From Azoarcus sp. KH32C (GTDB lineage: Bacteria; Pseudomonadota; Gammaproteobacteria; Burkholderiales; Rhodocyclaceae), in the NCBI RefSeq assembly GCF_000349945.1, contig NC_020548.1:496001-560000 (forward strand): a stretch of 64,000 bases of DNA. The letters are read 5' to 3'. The notes below the pieces were generated by a model, which worked only from the letters and a program-made list of their open reading frames with translations, was not told where the DNA came from and searched no databases. A program made the position numbers and the translations under genes. Below, one piece after another: positions 33,620 to 41,653 of the stretch. Numbering within the stretch: position 1 is the stretch's first letter; each line of letters begins with the position of its first letter.

Positions 33620-34582
33620 TTACGCCGCGGCGAGCGAGCGCCCCAGTTCGGGCACCATCTCGAAGAGGTCGCCCACGAGGCCGTAGTCGGCGACCTGGAA
33701 GATCGGCGCTTCGGGGTCCTTGTTGATCGCGACGATCACCTTGGAGTCCTTCATGCCGGCCAGATGCTGGATCGCGCCCGAGATGCCGACCGCGATGTAG
33801 AGCTGCGGCGCGACGATCTTGCCGGTCTGGCCGACTTGGTAGTCGTTCGGCACGTAGCCGGCGTCGACCGCGGCACGCGAAGCGCCGAGCGCGGCGCCGA
33901 GGGCGTCCGCGAGGGGCTCGAGCAGCTGGTGGTAGTTCTCGCCGCTGCCGAGGCCACGGCCGCCGGAGACGATGATCTTCGCCGCGCCGAGTTCGGGGCG
34001 CGCGCTCTTCGTGAGCTCGCGGCCCTTCAGCGTTGTCAGGCCCAGGTCGGGGCCGGCAGCGACGGCTTCGACCGCTGCTGCTCCGCCCTGCCCCGCCGCT
34101 TCGAAGGCGGTCGTGCGCACCGTCAGCACCTTCACGACGTCGGCGGACTTCACGGTCGCCATCGCATTGCCGGCGTAAATCGGGCGCACGAAGGTATCGG
34201 CGCTTTCGACGGCGACGATGTCGGAGATCTGCGCAACATCCAGCAGCGCCGCCACGCGCGGGGCGACGTTCTTGCCGTTCGCGGTGCTCGGGGCGAGGAT
34301 GTGGCTGTAGCCCGCGGCCTCATTTGCCACCATTGCGACGACCAGCGCCGCAACGTTCTCGGCGGTCTGGCCTTCGTAGTGGGCGGCGTCCGCGACGCGG
34401 ACCTTCGCCACGCCAGTGACCTTGGCGGCTTGCTCCGCGGCGGCGCCGCAGTTCGCGCCGGCGACCAGCACGTGGATCTCAGTTGCCAACTGCGCACCGA
34501 TCTTCGCGGCAGCCGAGACGGCGTTGAGGGTTGCGGCCTTCAGGGACGCGTTGTCGTGTTCAGCAATAACCAGGATCGCCAT
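33620..34582 (-). CDS. etfA: Electron transfer flavoprotein, alpha subunit
   Basis: A 320-residue EtfA. The N-terminal domain (MAILVIAEHDNASLKAATLNAV) is followed by the FAD-binding C-terminal domain with AKIIVSGGRGLGSGENY, GASRAAVDAGYVPNDYQVGQTGKIVAPQLYIAVGISGAIQH in fragments, and INKDPEAPIFQVADYGLVGD. With EtfB it carries electrons from the acyl-CoA dehydrogenase to the quinone pool through ETF dehydrogenase. The second of two adjacent ATGs (34582) has better spacing from GGAG. It is the last gene of the tetR operon. A catabolic operon with its own etf genes is common for CoA-thioester pathways. Confidence 0.93.
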   Translation of the reverse strand: MAILVIAEHDNASLKAATLNAVSAAAKIGAQLATEIHVLVAGANCGAAAEQAAKVTGVAKVRVADAAHYEGQTAENVAALVVAMVANEAAGYSHILAPSTANGKNVAPRVAALLDVAQISDIVAVESADTFVRPIYAGNAMATVKSADVVKVLTVRTTAFEAAGQGGAAAVEAVAAGPDLGLTTLKGRELTKSARPELGAAKIIVSGGRGLGSGENYHQLLEPLADALGAALGASRAAVDAGYVPNDYQVGQTGKIVAPQLYIAVGISGAIQHLAGMKDSKVIVAINKDPEAPIFQVADYGLVGDLFEMVPELGRSLAAA

Positions 34583-34600
34583 CATGCTCTCCGAAGGGCC

Positions 34601-34633
34601 GCCCCAAGGAGGGCATGTGCCCCCTTGGGGGGC
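34601..34633. repeat. Strong stem-loop between etfB and etfA
   Basis: GCCCCAAGG-aGGG and its complement CCC-CCTTGGGG form a roughly 12-bp stem in the 87-base gap between etfB and etfA. It may limit processivity or stabilise the upstream mRNA. I suspect a dispersed intergenic repeat, because the GGCAGTGCAGCGGCGCCAGC next to it looks generic, but I cannot count copies in the genome. Confidence 0.5.
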
Positions 34634-34672
34634 AGTGCAGCGGCGCCAGCCGCAAACGTGGGGGTAGTCATC

Positions 34673-35422
34673 TCAGATCACCTTCGCTTCGTTCTTCAGT
34701 TTCTCGACGAGTTGCGCGACGTCCGCGACGCGCACGCCGGCGCTGCGCTTCGGGGGCTCAGCCACTTTCAGCGTCGCCACGCGCGGCGCGACATCGACGC
34801 CGAGGTCCGCAGGCTTCACGGTGTCGAGCGGCTTCTTCTTCGCCTTCATGATGTTCGGCAGCGTCGCGTAGCGCGGCTCATTCAGACGCAGGTCGGTGGT
34901 CACGACTGCCGGCAGCTTGATCTCGAGGGTTTCGAGACCGCCGTCGATCTCGCGCGTCACGGTCGCCGCGCCAGCACCCAGCGTCACCTTCGACGCGAAG
35001 GTCGCCTGCGGCCAGCGCATCAGCGCGGCGAGCATCTGGCCGGTCTGGTTGGCGTCGTCGTCGATCGCCTGCTTGCCGCAGATCACGAGCTGGGGTTGCT
35101 CCTTCTCGCACAGCACCTTGAGCAGCTTCGCCACCGCCAGCGGCTGAAGTTCCACATCGGTCTCGACCAAAATGCCGCGGTCGGCGCCGATCGCCATCGC
35201 TGCGCGCAGCGTCTCCTGGCACGCGCCGACGCCACACGAGACCGCGACGACCTCAGTCGCCACGCCCGCTTCCTTCAGACGCACCGCTTCTTCCACCGCG
35301 ATCTCGTCGAACGGGTTCATCGCCATCTTCACGTTCGCGATATCGACGCCGGTGCCGTCGGCTTTCACTCGCACCTTGACGTTGTAATCGACCACGCGTT
35401 TCACGGGTACCAGGATCTTCAT
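34673..35422 (-). CDS. etfB: Electron transfer flavoprotein, beta subunit
   Basis: A 249-residue EtfB with MKILVPVKRVVDYNVKVRV at the start, MNPFDEIAVEEAVRLKE, the AMP-binding region VICGKQAIDDDANQTGQMLA and the family signature near ETLEIKLPAVVTTDLRLNEPRYATLPNIMKAKKK, given here in part. It pairs with EtfA to accept electrons from the acyl-CoA dehydrogenase encoded two genes upstream. It starts 14 bases after the universal stress protein gene, so it is in the same transcript. Confidence 0.93.
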   Translation of the reverse strand: MKILVPVKRVVDYNVKVRVKADGTGVDIANVKMAMNPFDEIAVEEAVRLKEAGVATEVVAVSCGVGACQETLRAAMAIGADRGILVETDVELQPLAVAKLLKVLCEKEQPQLVICGKQAIDDDANQTGQMLAALMRWPQATFASKVTLGAGAATVTREIDGGLETLEIKLPAVVTTDLRLNEPRYATLPNIMKAKKKPLDTVKPADLGVDVAPRVATLKVAEPPKRSAGVRVADVAQLVEKLKNEAKVI

Positions 35423-35436
35423 GCCTTCACTCCAGT

Positions 35437-36258
35437 TCAATTCGACATCAACACCGGCACGATCATGTGCCGCATGATGTGGCGCGTGCCCGCGCCGGCG
35501 CTGACGAAGGGGAAGCCCGCCGGGCCGTGGGCACCCATCACCAGCAGATCGGCACCGACGTCCGAGACGCGGCTCAGCAGCACGTCCATGACGCCGACGT
35601 CCTCGACGACGAGCACTTCCGTCTTCGCATGCACCCCGTGGCATGCAAGATGTGCCGCGAGCTGCTGGCAGCACGCCTGGGCATGCTCGTGGCGCGCGTC
35701 GAGCGACACGACGAAGGCTTCGGCGCAATCCGCGATCAGTGGCAGCGCGTCGCTGACGGCATGCGCGGATTCGCGCGACGCGTTCCATGCGATCAGCGGG
35801 CGGCGGCCGAGCTCAGCGAACTCGCCCGCATAGGGGACGATCAGCACCGGCCGCCCGGAGCCAAGCACGACCTCCTCGGCGAGGTCGGGGGGCGTCAGCG
35901 GCTTGGCCAGCTCGTCGTGCTGGCCGAGGATCACGAGATCGGCATAGCGCGCGAAATCGGTGATCTGGCGCAGCAGCTCGGCGTCGCTGCCGCGGTTCAC
36001 GTCGTGCCACGTCGCCCCCAGCAGGCCTTCGGTCGCCTGCGCGAAGAGGCGCCGGCTCGCCGCTGCGGCTTCGGCATACTCCGGGCTCGGCCAGTTCGCG
36101 ATGACGCCGACGCGATGCGGCTGCGCGCGCTGGCCGAACACTCCGACGAGCCGCGCGCCATGCGAGCGCGCGAGCGACACGGCGATTGCGAGTCGCGTGG
36201 CGGTGCGCTCGCCCTGATCGAGATGAACCATCAGTCTTCTCAGTGGCCTCGACGGCAT
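35437..36258 (-). CDS. Tandem universal stress protein (two UspA-like modules)
   Basis: A 273-residue soluble protein. The first module begins RRLMVHLDQGERTATRLAIAVSLARSHGARLVGVFG and ends VVLGSGRPVLIVPYAG. The second has RPLIAWNASRESAHAVSDALP and the ATP-binding-type end GADLLVMGAHGPAGF with SAGAGTRHIMRHMIVPVLM. It sits inside the catabolic operon between the acyl-CoA dehydrogenase and etfB, a recurring neighbourhood for such proteins in anaerobic aromatic clusters as I recall. A stress or redox-sensing accessory role is inferred, not shown. Confidence 0.85.
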   Translation of the reverse strand: MPSRPLRRLMVHLDQGERTATRLAIAVSLARSHGARLVGVFGQRAQPHRVGVIANWPSPEYAEAAAASRRLFAQATEGLLGATWHDVNRGSDAELLRQITDFARYADLVILGQHDELAKPLTPPDLAEEVVLGSGRPVLIVPYAGEFAELGRRPLIAWNASRESAHAVSDALPLIADCAEAFVVSLDARHEHAQACCQQLAAHLACHGVHAKTEVLVVEDVGVMDVLLSRVSDVGADLLVMGAHGPAGFPFVSAGAGTRHIMRHMIVPVLMSN

Positions 36259-36298
36259 GACGTCTCCCTCCCTTTCACAGTGATCATTGCCCGACGTC

Positions 36299-37438
36299 TC
36301 ACAGCGGATAGCGTCCGACCGTCTCGCGCGCGATCACGAGGCGCTGGATCTGGCTCGTGCCTTCGGCGATGTGGTAGCACTTCACGTCGCGGAAGTAGCG
36401 TTCGACCGGGAAGTCGCAGTAGTAGCCGTAGCCGCCGTGGATCGCGATCGAGGTGTCGCAGACGCGCAGCGCGGCTTCGGCGGCGAAGTACTTGGCCATC
36501 GACGACTCGAGCTTGATCGGCAGCCCCGCGTCATACATGCGCGCGCCGTTGAGGACCAGCAGGCGCGAGGCCTCGATGTCGGTCGCCATTTCGGCGAGCG
36601 GGAACTGCACGCCCTGGAAAGCCGCGATCGGCCTGCCGAACTGTTCGCGTTCGCGCGCATAGGCGACGGCCGCTTCATAGGAGGCCTGCGCGATGCCGAC
36701 GATCAGCGACGCAACGTTTATGCGGCCGCGGTCGAGCGCCTGCGCGAACTTGCGGAAACCCGTGCCCTCGGCGCCGAGCATGTTGGCCTGCGGCACGCGC
36801 ACTTCGTCGAAGTACAGCGACGAGGTCGGCGAGCCGTGCATCCCCATCTTCTTGTCCGGCGGTCCGGCTTCGAAGCCCGGCATGCCGCGTTCGACGATGA
36901 AGGCCGATACGCCATTGGGCGTCTTCGCGGTGACGACGAAGAGGTCGGCGATCGGGCCGTTCGTGATGAAGGCCTTCGAGCCGGAGAGGAGCCAGTCGTT
37001 GCCGTCGGGCACGGCGCGCGTCAGCGGTGCGCCGGCGTTCGAACCGCCGGACGGTTCGGTGAGGCCGAACGCGCCGAACTTGCGCCCGGAGATCAGCGCG
37101 CCGAGGTACTTGTCCTTCTGCGCTGGCGTGCCGTGCGTGCCGATCAGCTCGGTGACGAGGCTCACGTGCGTGTTGAAGGAGTTTCCGACCGCGCCCGAGG
37201 CCTTCGAGATCTCTTCGAGGATCAGGCACAGCGTCACTGCATCGCATCCGGCGCCGCCGAAATCCGGCGATTGTGCCGCGCCGAGATAACCTTGTTCGGC
37301 GATCTCGCGGAATAGCTCGCGCGGAAACTCGTTGCTGTCCTCGATCTCCTTCGCGAACGGCGCGATGCGCTCCTGTGCGAAGCGGCGGATGGCGTCCCAG
37401 GCGTCGAGCTGGTCGTCGGTCAGATGGTACTTGTTCAT
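36299..37438 (-). CDS. Acyl-CoA dehydrogenase (alicyclic acyl-CoA or pimeloyl-CoA type candidate)
   Basis: A 379-residue FAD enzyme of the acyl-CoA dehydrogenase family, complete in length. The signatures are GAFGLTEPSGGSNAGA, WLLSGSKAFITNGPIADLFVV, AREREQFGRPIAAFQGVQFPLAEMAT and the end YHIAEGTSQIQRLVIARE, where the Glu in AEGT is the usual catalytic base. In an AliB-like role it would turn a cyclohexanecarboxyl-CoA-type thioester into the 1-ene; alternatively it acts on pimeloyl-CoA after ring opening. Only one acyl-CoA dehydrogenase is in the operon, so the second oxidation, if needed, is encoded elsewhere. Electrons go to EtfAB. Confidence 0.87.
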   Translation of the reverse strand: MNKYHLTDDQLDAWDAIRRFAQERIAPFAKEIEDSNEFPRELFREIAEQGYLGAAQSPDFGGAGCDAVTLCLILEEISKASGAVGNSFNTHVSLVTELIGTHGTPAQKDKYLGALISGRKFGAFGLTEPSGGSNAGAPLTRAVPDGNDWLLSGSKAFITNGPIADLFVVTAKTPNGVSAFIVERGMPGFEAGPPDKKMGMHGSPTSSLYFDEVRVPQANMLGAEGTGFRKFAQALDRGRINVASLIVGIAQASYEAAVAYAREREQFGRPIAAFQGVQFPLAEMATDIEASRLLVLNGARMYDAGLPIKLESSMAKYFAAEAALRVCDTSIAIHGGYGYYCDFPVERYFRDVKCYHIAEGTSQIQRLVIARETVGRYPL

Positions 37439-37451
37439 GACGGATTCCTTG

Positions 37452-38267
37452 TCAGTCGTTGAAGGCGGGCTCGGCGAGGACGCCGGCGCGGGAGAGGAAA
37501 TCGGCGGCGGCGGGGAGCCGCATCGCGCCGTCGAGGCGGATCACTTCGCCGTTGAGCATCGGGTTCGCGACGATCGCGAGCGCGAGTTGGGCGAACTCCG
37601 CGGGCGCGCCGAAGCGTTTGGGGAACACGCTGTCGGCGAGGTAGAGCTCGCGCACGTAGTCGGGCAGCCCGGCGATCATCGGGGTGTCGAAGATGCCGGG
37701 GGCGATCGCATTGACGCGGACGCCAATGGCGGACAGCTCGCGCGCGGCCGGCAGCGTCAGCGCGGCGATGCCGCCCTTCGACGCCGAATACGCGGCGCTC
37801 CCCGCCTGCCCTTCGAAGGCGGCAACCGAGGCGGTATTGACGACGACGCCGCGCTCGCCGTCTTCGAGCGGTGCGAGCCGCCGCATCGCGTCCGCGGCGA
37901 CGCTCAGCACGTTCAGCGCACCTTCGAGATTGACACGCACCTGTCGCGCGAAAGCGGCGAGCCGCGCGACCGCATCGCCGCCGACCAGCGGCACGCGGCC
38001 GATCGAGATCGCGGCGCAGTGGACGACGATGCGCGCCGCACCATGACGTTCGGCCGCCGCCGCGAGCGCATCGGCGACACTTGCCGGGTCGGCGACATCG
38101 CACTGGAACGCGACGCCCCCGCACGCCTGCGCGACCGCGTCCGCCGCCTCGACCCTGAGGTCCAGCAGCGCGACTTTCGCGCCGGCCCGGGCGAGCACGG
38201 CGGCAGTCGCCGCGCCCAGCCCGGAGCCCGCGCCGGTCACGACCGCGGACATGCCTTCGATCTTCAT
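37452..38267 (-). CDS. SDR-family 3-hydroxyacyl-CoA dehydrogenase-like protein (HSD10 type)
   Basis: A 271-residue short-chain dehydrogenase. TGAGSGLGAATAAVLARAGA (cofactor glycines), DLRVEAAD pointing to NAD+, the catalytic Ser in VVVNTASVAAFEGQAGSAAYSASKGG with YxxxK, and an NAIAPGIFDTPMIAGLP loop are all present. It resembles type II 3-hydroxyacyl-CoA dehydrogenases (HSD17B10). It is 13 bases upstream of the acyl-CoA dehydrogenase gene. Because a BadH-like SDR and another SDR are in the same operon, this one probably acts at a later beta-oxidation step or on a different hydroxyl. Substrate is not readable. Confidence 0.82.
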   Translation of the reverse strand: MKIEGMSAVVTGAGSGLGAATAAVLARAGAKVALLDLRVEAADAVAQACGGVAFQCDVADPASVADALAAAAERHGAARIVVHCAAISIGRVPLVGGDAVARLAAFARQVRVNLEGALNVLSVAADAMRRLAPLEDGERGVVVNTASVAAFEGQAGSAAYSASKGGIAALTLPAARELSAIGVRVNAIAPGIFDTPMIAGLPDYVRELYLADSVFPKRFGAPAEFAQLALAIVANPMLNGEVIRLDGAMRLPAAADFLSRAGVLAEPAFND

Positions 38268-38326
38268 CGTTCGTCTCCTGCACCGAATCGTTGTCGTTGT
38301 GCCCCCGCCGCGGCGGGGGCATGCGC

Positions 38327-39112
38327 TCAGCGGAATTGCGCGAAGTTCGGCGGACGCTTGTCGACGAAGGCCTGCTTGCCTTCGGCGCTCTCCTCCGTGT
38401 TGCCCAGGAGCTCCAGCGCGACCGCGGCCATCTTCACGCCGCCGAAGATCTGCGCGCTGTCCGCGTTGAAGCCGTACTTGAGCGCCTTCAGCGCGGTCGG
38501 GCTCATCGCCGCGGCGTCCTTCGCCCAGGCCTTGGCCTCGTCAAGGAGTTGCTCGCCCGGCACGACCTTGTTGACGAGGCCCCATTCGAGCGCCTGCTGC
38601 GCGGTGTATTGGCGGCAGAAGAACCAGATCTCGCGGGCGCGCTTCTCGCCGATCGTGCGCGCGAGATAAGCCGCGCCCCAGCCGGCGTCGAAGGACGCGA
38701 CGCGCGGTCCGGCCTGGCCGAACTTCGCGTGCTCGGCGGCGATCGTCACGTCGCACAGCACGTGGATCACATGGCCGCCACCGATCGCATGGCCGTTGAT
38801 CGCCGCGATCACCGGCTTCGGGATGTTGCGGATCACGGTATGCAGCTCGTCGATCTCCCACAGGCCGTTCGAGCTCGTGCCGTAGCTGCCGGTCTCGTTG
38901 AAGATCTTCTGGTCGCCGCCGACGCAGAACGCGCGGTTGCCGGCGGCGGTCAGGATCACCGCGGCGACGTCGCGCGCCGCCCAGGCGCGCTTGAACGCGT
39001 GGATCAGCTCTTCGATGGTGCGGGCGCGGAAGGAATTGAGGCGGTCCGGGCGGTTGATCGTGATGATCGCGGCGGCATCGCTGACTTCGTAGCTGACGTC
39101 TTCGTAGTTCAT
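38327..39112 (-). CDS. badI: BadI-like 2-ketocyclohexanecarboxyl-CoA hydrolase (MenB-related crotonase)
   Basis: A 261-residue crotonase-fold protein of the MenB/BadI subgroup, seen from GNRAFCVGGDQKIFNETG, AINGHAIGGGHVIHVLCD, GQAGPRVASFDAGWGAAYLAR, and EKRAREIWFFCRQYTAQQALEWGLVNKVV. MenB closes a ring by Dieckmann chemistry; BadI runs the reverse, hydrolytically opening a 2-oxocyclohexane carboxyl-CoA to pimeloyl-CoA. The gene context (BadH-like SDR, CoA ligase, acyl-CoA dehydrogenase) and lack of menaquinone genes favour BadI. The ATG at 39112 lies 35 bases after the CoA-transferase stop. Confidence 0.75.
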   Translation of the reverse strand: MNYEDVSYEVSDAAAIITINRPDRLNSFRARTIEELIHAFKRAWAARDVAAVILTAAGNRAFCVGGDQKIFNETGSYGTSSNGLWEIDELHTVIRNIPKPVIAAINGHAIGGGHVIHVLCDVTIAAEHAKFGQAGPRVASFDAGWGAAYLARTIGEKRAREIWFFCRQYTAQQALEWGLVNKVVPGEQLLDEAKAWAKDAAAMSPTALKALKYGFNADSAQIFGGVKMAAVALELLGNTEESAEGKQAFVDKRPPNFAQFR

Positions 39113-39147
39113 GGTGTGTCTCCGTTTGAAAAAAACAGGTGTGGAAC

Positions 39148-40824
39148 TCAGGAAAGAAGGATTCGGCCGGGGTCGAAGGCACGCACCGCAGCCAGTTCGG
39201 CGGCCGACGGCGGGTCGATCCGGCCCAGGTCGGCGGCCACTTCGACCGGCCAACCGCACAGCTCGCGGATCTCGCGCACGGCCTGCATCTCGCCGCCCGC
39301 GTCGCTCATCACGGCGGCGATCTGCAGGTCCCCGCCGGGGCTTGCCGGCGCGAACCACGCGCGGTCTGTCGCGACCCCGCGGAGCCGCCCCACGGGGCTC
39401 GTCACGAAAGGCAGGCGATCGACCAGGCGCCCCGCGCGCAGCGGCGTCACGACGATGCAGTCGCCGCCGCCGTTCACCAGGTCGTTCGCGCCGCCCGAAC
39501 CGACGATCAGCTGTCCGTTGGCCGCCCGCGACGAGTTGATGCTGCCGCGGCGATCGATCTGGGCCGCGGCGAGGAAGACCAGCACGCGCTCGGCGCGCGG
39601 CCCGGCCAGTGCGCCGAGCATGCGCAAGAAGCTCGAATGCATCAGGCTCGAGCGCGCGTTGGGATAGTTGAAGAGATAGGGATCCCCGCGGTAGGGGCGG
39701 AAGCCGTACATGCCCGTTTCGGCGACGAGCTCGACCGGCACACCCGCCGCACGGCAACAGGCCTCCGCCGCCCACGCGGCCAGATGCGACAGGCCGATGC
39801 CGGCGAAGAACGCGTCGTGCGAGCCCGACTTCGCCGCTGCGATCGCCTCGCGCACCGCCACCACCGCGGCCCGTTCCTCGGCGGTGACCTCGTCCGCGCG
39901 CACGAACTGCGCAGCCGGCGGTCTCATGTCGTGCAAGGCAGCGAGCCGGTCACGTCCGACACGTTCGATGTAGCCCGCGTGATCGAGGCCGAACACCCAT
40001 TCCTCGACCCACGCCCGCATCGCCTCGGGATCGCGCGACAGGCTGCGCAGTTGCTGGCGCAGCGCGTAGTCCTCAGCGTAGGGCGCCACGCCGTCCGCCT
40101 CGTTCCACACGAACTGCGCCTGCGGATGCGCGCCGAAGGGCGCCTCGACCACTGCGCTGACGCAGTGACCGGGCAAGCCCGGACGCGGCCCGAGCGCGCG
40201 GAAGGTTTCCGGTGACACCACGCGCTCGGCGGTCACGACCACCCGCCGCGCCGCGAACGCGCCCCACAACTCCTCGGCATCCGGCCCATACACCACCGCG
40301 TTGCCGTCGGTGTCGGCGAGCGCGGCATGCACGAAGGCGACATCCGGATTGAGCGGTGCGAGCAGCATCGCCTCACCCTCGCCGAAGGGGTTGTCGATCC
40401 TCGCCCGTCCCGCGCCGCGTTCGAGGTCGCTGCCGGCGAGACTCGCGGTCGGCACGAAGGGCCAGCCGAGCGCCCCCGCCATCAGCCGCAGCGTCATCGT
40501 CAGGTTCGTCCAGTGCGGATCGCTGTCGGCGTGCTGCTCCAAGTGCCGCACCAGGATCTTCGACGGCGACGGCGACGGATAGGTGTTGCCGGCGAAGGCG
40601 CTCTCCAGCGCGCCGACCGCGCCCGCGGCGCACAGCACGGTCGCGTACTCCAGCAGCCCGGTCGCGACCAGGCGCAGATTGCCCTGGTCGCGGAACTGCC
40701 GCGCGACCTCCCACACCGCCGCGTGCGAACGGTTGTGCGAGAACACGAAGTGGATCGTGTCACCCGCCCGCACGTTCTCGCGGATCGCGCTCGCGAGGCT
40801 GCGTTGTTTGCTGTGCGTCGTCAT
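39148..40824 (-). CDS. Fused alpha-beta family I CoA-transferase-like protein
   Basis: A 558-residue single chain containing both halves of a heterodimeric family I CoA-transferase. The N-terminal alpha half has IRENVRAGDTIHFVFSHNRS, MTLRLMAGALGWPFVPTASLAGSDL, ALADTDGNAVVYGP, and VVEAPFGAHP with EWVFGLDH. The C-terminal beta half follows from about residue 325, with GIGLSHLAAWAAEACCRAAG, VELVAETGMYGFRPY (Glu aligned with the usual catalytic position), SSRAANGQLIVGSGGANDLV and a CGWPVEV end. It could swap CoA between acids, or, like the related steroid enzyme IpdAB, hydrolyse a cyclic beta-keto thioester. The two-domain fusion in this context is unusual. Confidence 0.78.
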   Translation of the reverse strand: MTTHSKQRSLASAIRENVRAGDTIHFVFSHNRSHAAVWEVARQFRDQGNLRLVATGLLEYATVLCAAGAVGALESAFAGNTYPSPSPSKILVRHLEQHADSDPHWTNLTMTLRLMAGALGWPFVPTASLAGSDLERGAGRARIDNPFGEGEAMLLAPLNPDVAFVHAALADTDGNAVVYGPDAEELWGAFAARRVVVTAERVVSPETFRALGPRPGLPGHCVSAVVEAPFGAHPQAQFVWNEADGVAPYAEDYALRQQLRSLSRDPEAMRAWVEEWVFGLDHAGYIERVGRDRLAALHDMRPPAAQFVRADEVTAEERAAVVAVREAIAAAKSGSHDAFFAGIGLSHLAAWAAEACCRAAGVPVELVAETGMYGFRPYRGDPYLFNYPNARSSLMHSSFLRMLGALAGPRAERVLVFLAAAQIDRRGSINSSRAANGQLIVGSGGANDLVNGGGDCIVVTPLRAGRLVDRLPFVTSPVGRLRGVATDRAWFAPASPGGDLQIAAVMSDAGGEMQAVREIRELCGWPVEVAADLGRIDPPSAAELAAVRAFDPGRILLS

Positions 40825-40847
40825 GGCTGCGGTCCCGGTTCGCGCGC

Positions 40848-41594
40848 TCAGCCGGCCATCGTCAGGCCGCCGCTGATGCTGATCACCTGGCCGGTGACGT
40901 AGCTGCAGCGGTCGCTGGCGAAGAAGGTCACGGCGTCGGCGACTTCCTCGGGCTTGGCGAGACGGCGGAAGGGGATCGCGTTGATCAGGGCCTGCTGCGC
41001 CTTCTCGGTGTGGGTGCGGAAGAGCGGCGTGTCGGTCGGGCCGGGGCACACGCAATTGACGTTGATCGAATAGCGCGCCATCTCGCGGGCGAGCGACTTG
41101 GTGAAGGCGATCACGCCGCCCTTCGCGCCCGCATACACGCTCTCGCCGCCGCTACCGACACGGCCCGCGTCGCTCGCGATATTGACGATCTTGCCGCCGC
41201 CGGCCTCGGTCATCCTGTCGAGGAAGGCCCGCGTGAACTTCACGACGCCCATGAAGTTGATCGCCATGATCTTGTCCCAGTATTCCGGGGTGTTCTTCAC
41301 GAACGACTCGATGATGTCCCAACCGGCGCCATTGACGACGATGTCGGCCTTGCCGGCGCGCTGATGGACGACGTCGGCGTATTCCTTGATCGCCGAATCC
41401 TTCGTGATGTCGAGGAATACGAACTCGGCCGCGCCGCCGGCCGCACGGATCTCGGCCGCGACCGCTTCGCCCTTGACGCCGTCGATGTCGCCGACGAATA
41501 CGCGTGCGCCCGCCTTCGCGAGTTCGATGCAGGTCGCGCGGCCGATGCCCGAACCGCCGCCGGTGACGACTGCAACCTTGTTGGTGAGCTTCAT
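40848..41594 (-). CDS. badH: BadH-like 2-hydroxycyclohexanecarboxyl-CoA dehydrogenase (SDR)
   Basis: A 248-residue SDR with TGGGSGIGRATCIELAKAGA, VGDID (NAD+ preference), NGAGWDIIESF, KIVNIASDAGRVGSGGESVY with YAGAKGG (catalytic Ser, Tyr, Lys), VCPGPTDTPLF and the end GQVISISGGLTMAG. These stretches match R. palustris BadH as I recall it, especially the GWDI loop, the SDA-RVGS-GE-VYA segment and the SGGLTM terminus. It would oxidise the ring hydroxyl beta to the thioester, making the substrate for the BadI-like hydrolase. It lies 23 bases upstream of the CoA-transferase gene in the same operon. Confidence 0.78.
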   Translation of the reverse strand: MKLTNKVAVVTGGGSGIGRATCIELAKAGARVFVGDIDGVKGEAVAAEIRAAGGAAEFVFLDITKDSAIKEYADVVHQRAGKADIVVNGAGWDIIESFVKNTPEYWDKIMAINFMGVVKFTRAFLDRMTEAGGGKIVNIASDAGRVGSGGESVYAGAKGGVIAFTKSLAREMARYSINVNCVCPGPTDTPLFRTHTEKAQQALINAIPFRRLAKPEEVADAVTFFASDRCSYVTGQVISISGGLTMAG

Positions 41595-41653
41595 GATGTG
41601 ATCTCCGTAATTGAGGGGTGCTGCAAGTGGTGCAGATGGAAAAAGCGCGCGCC

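Noticed and set aside
33593..35833. Plus-strand open frame of about 746 codons opposite etfA and etfB.
   Set aside because: Antisense to two clear ETF genes, with shadow-type composition.
38327..39112. Naming the MenB/BadI-like gene as naphthoate synthase (menB).
   Set aside because: No other menaquinone gene is nearby, and the operon supplies the substrate-making enzymes expected for BadI.
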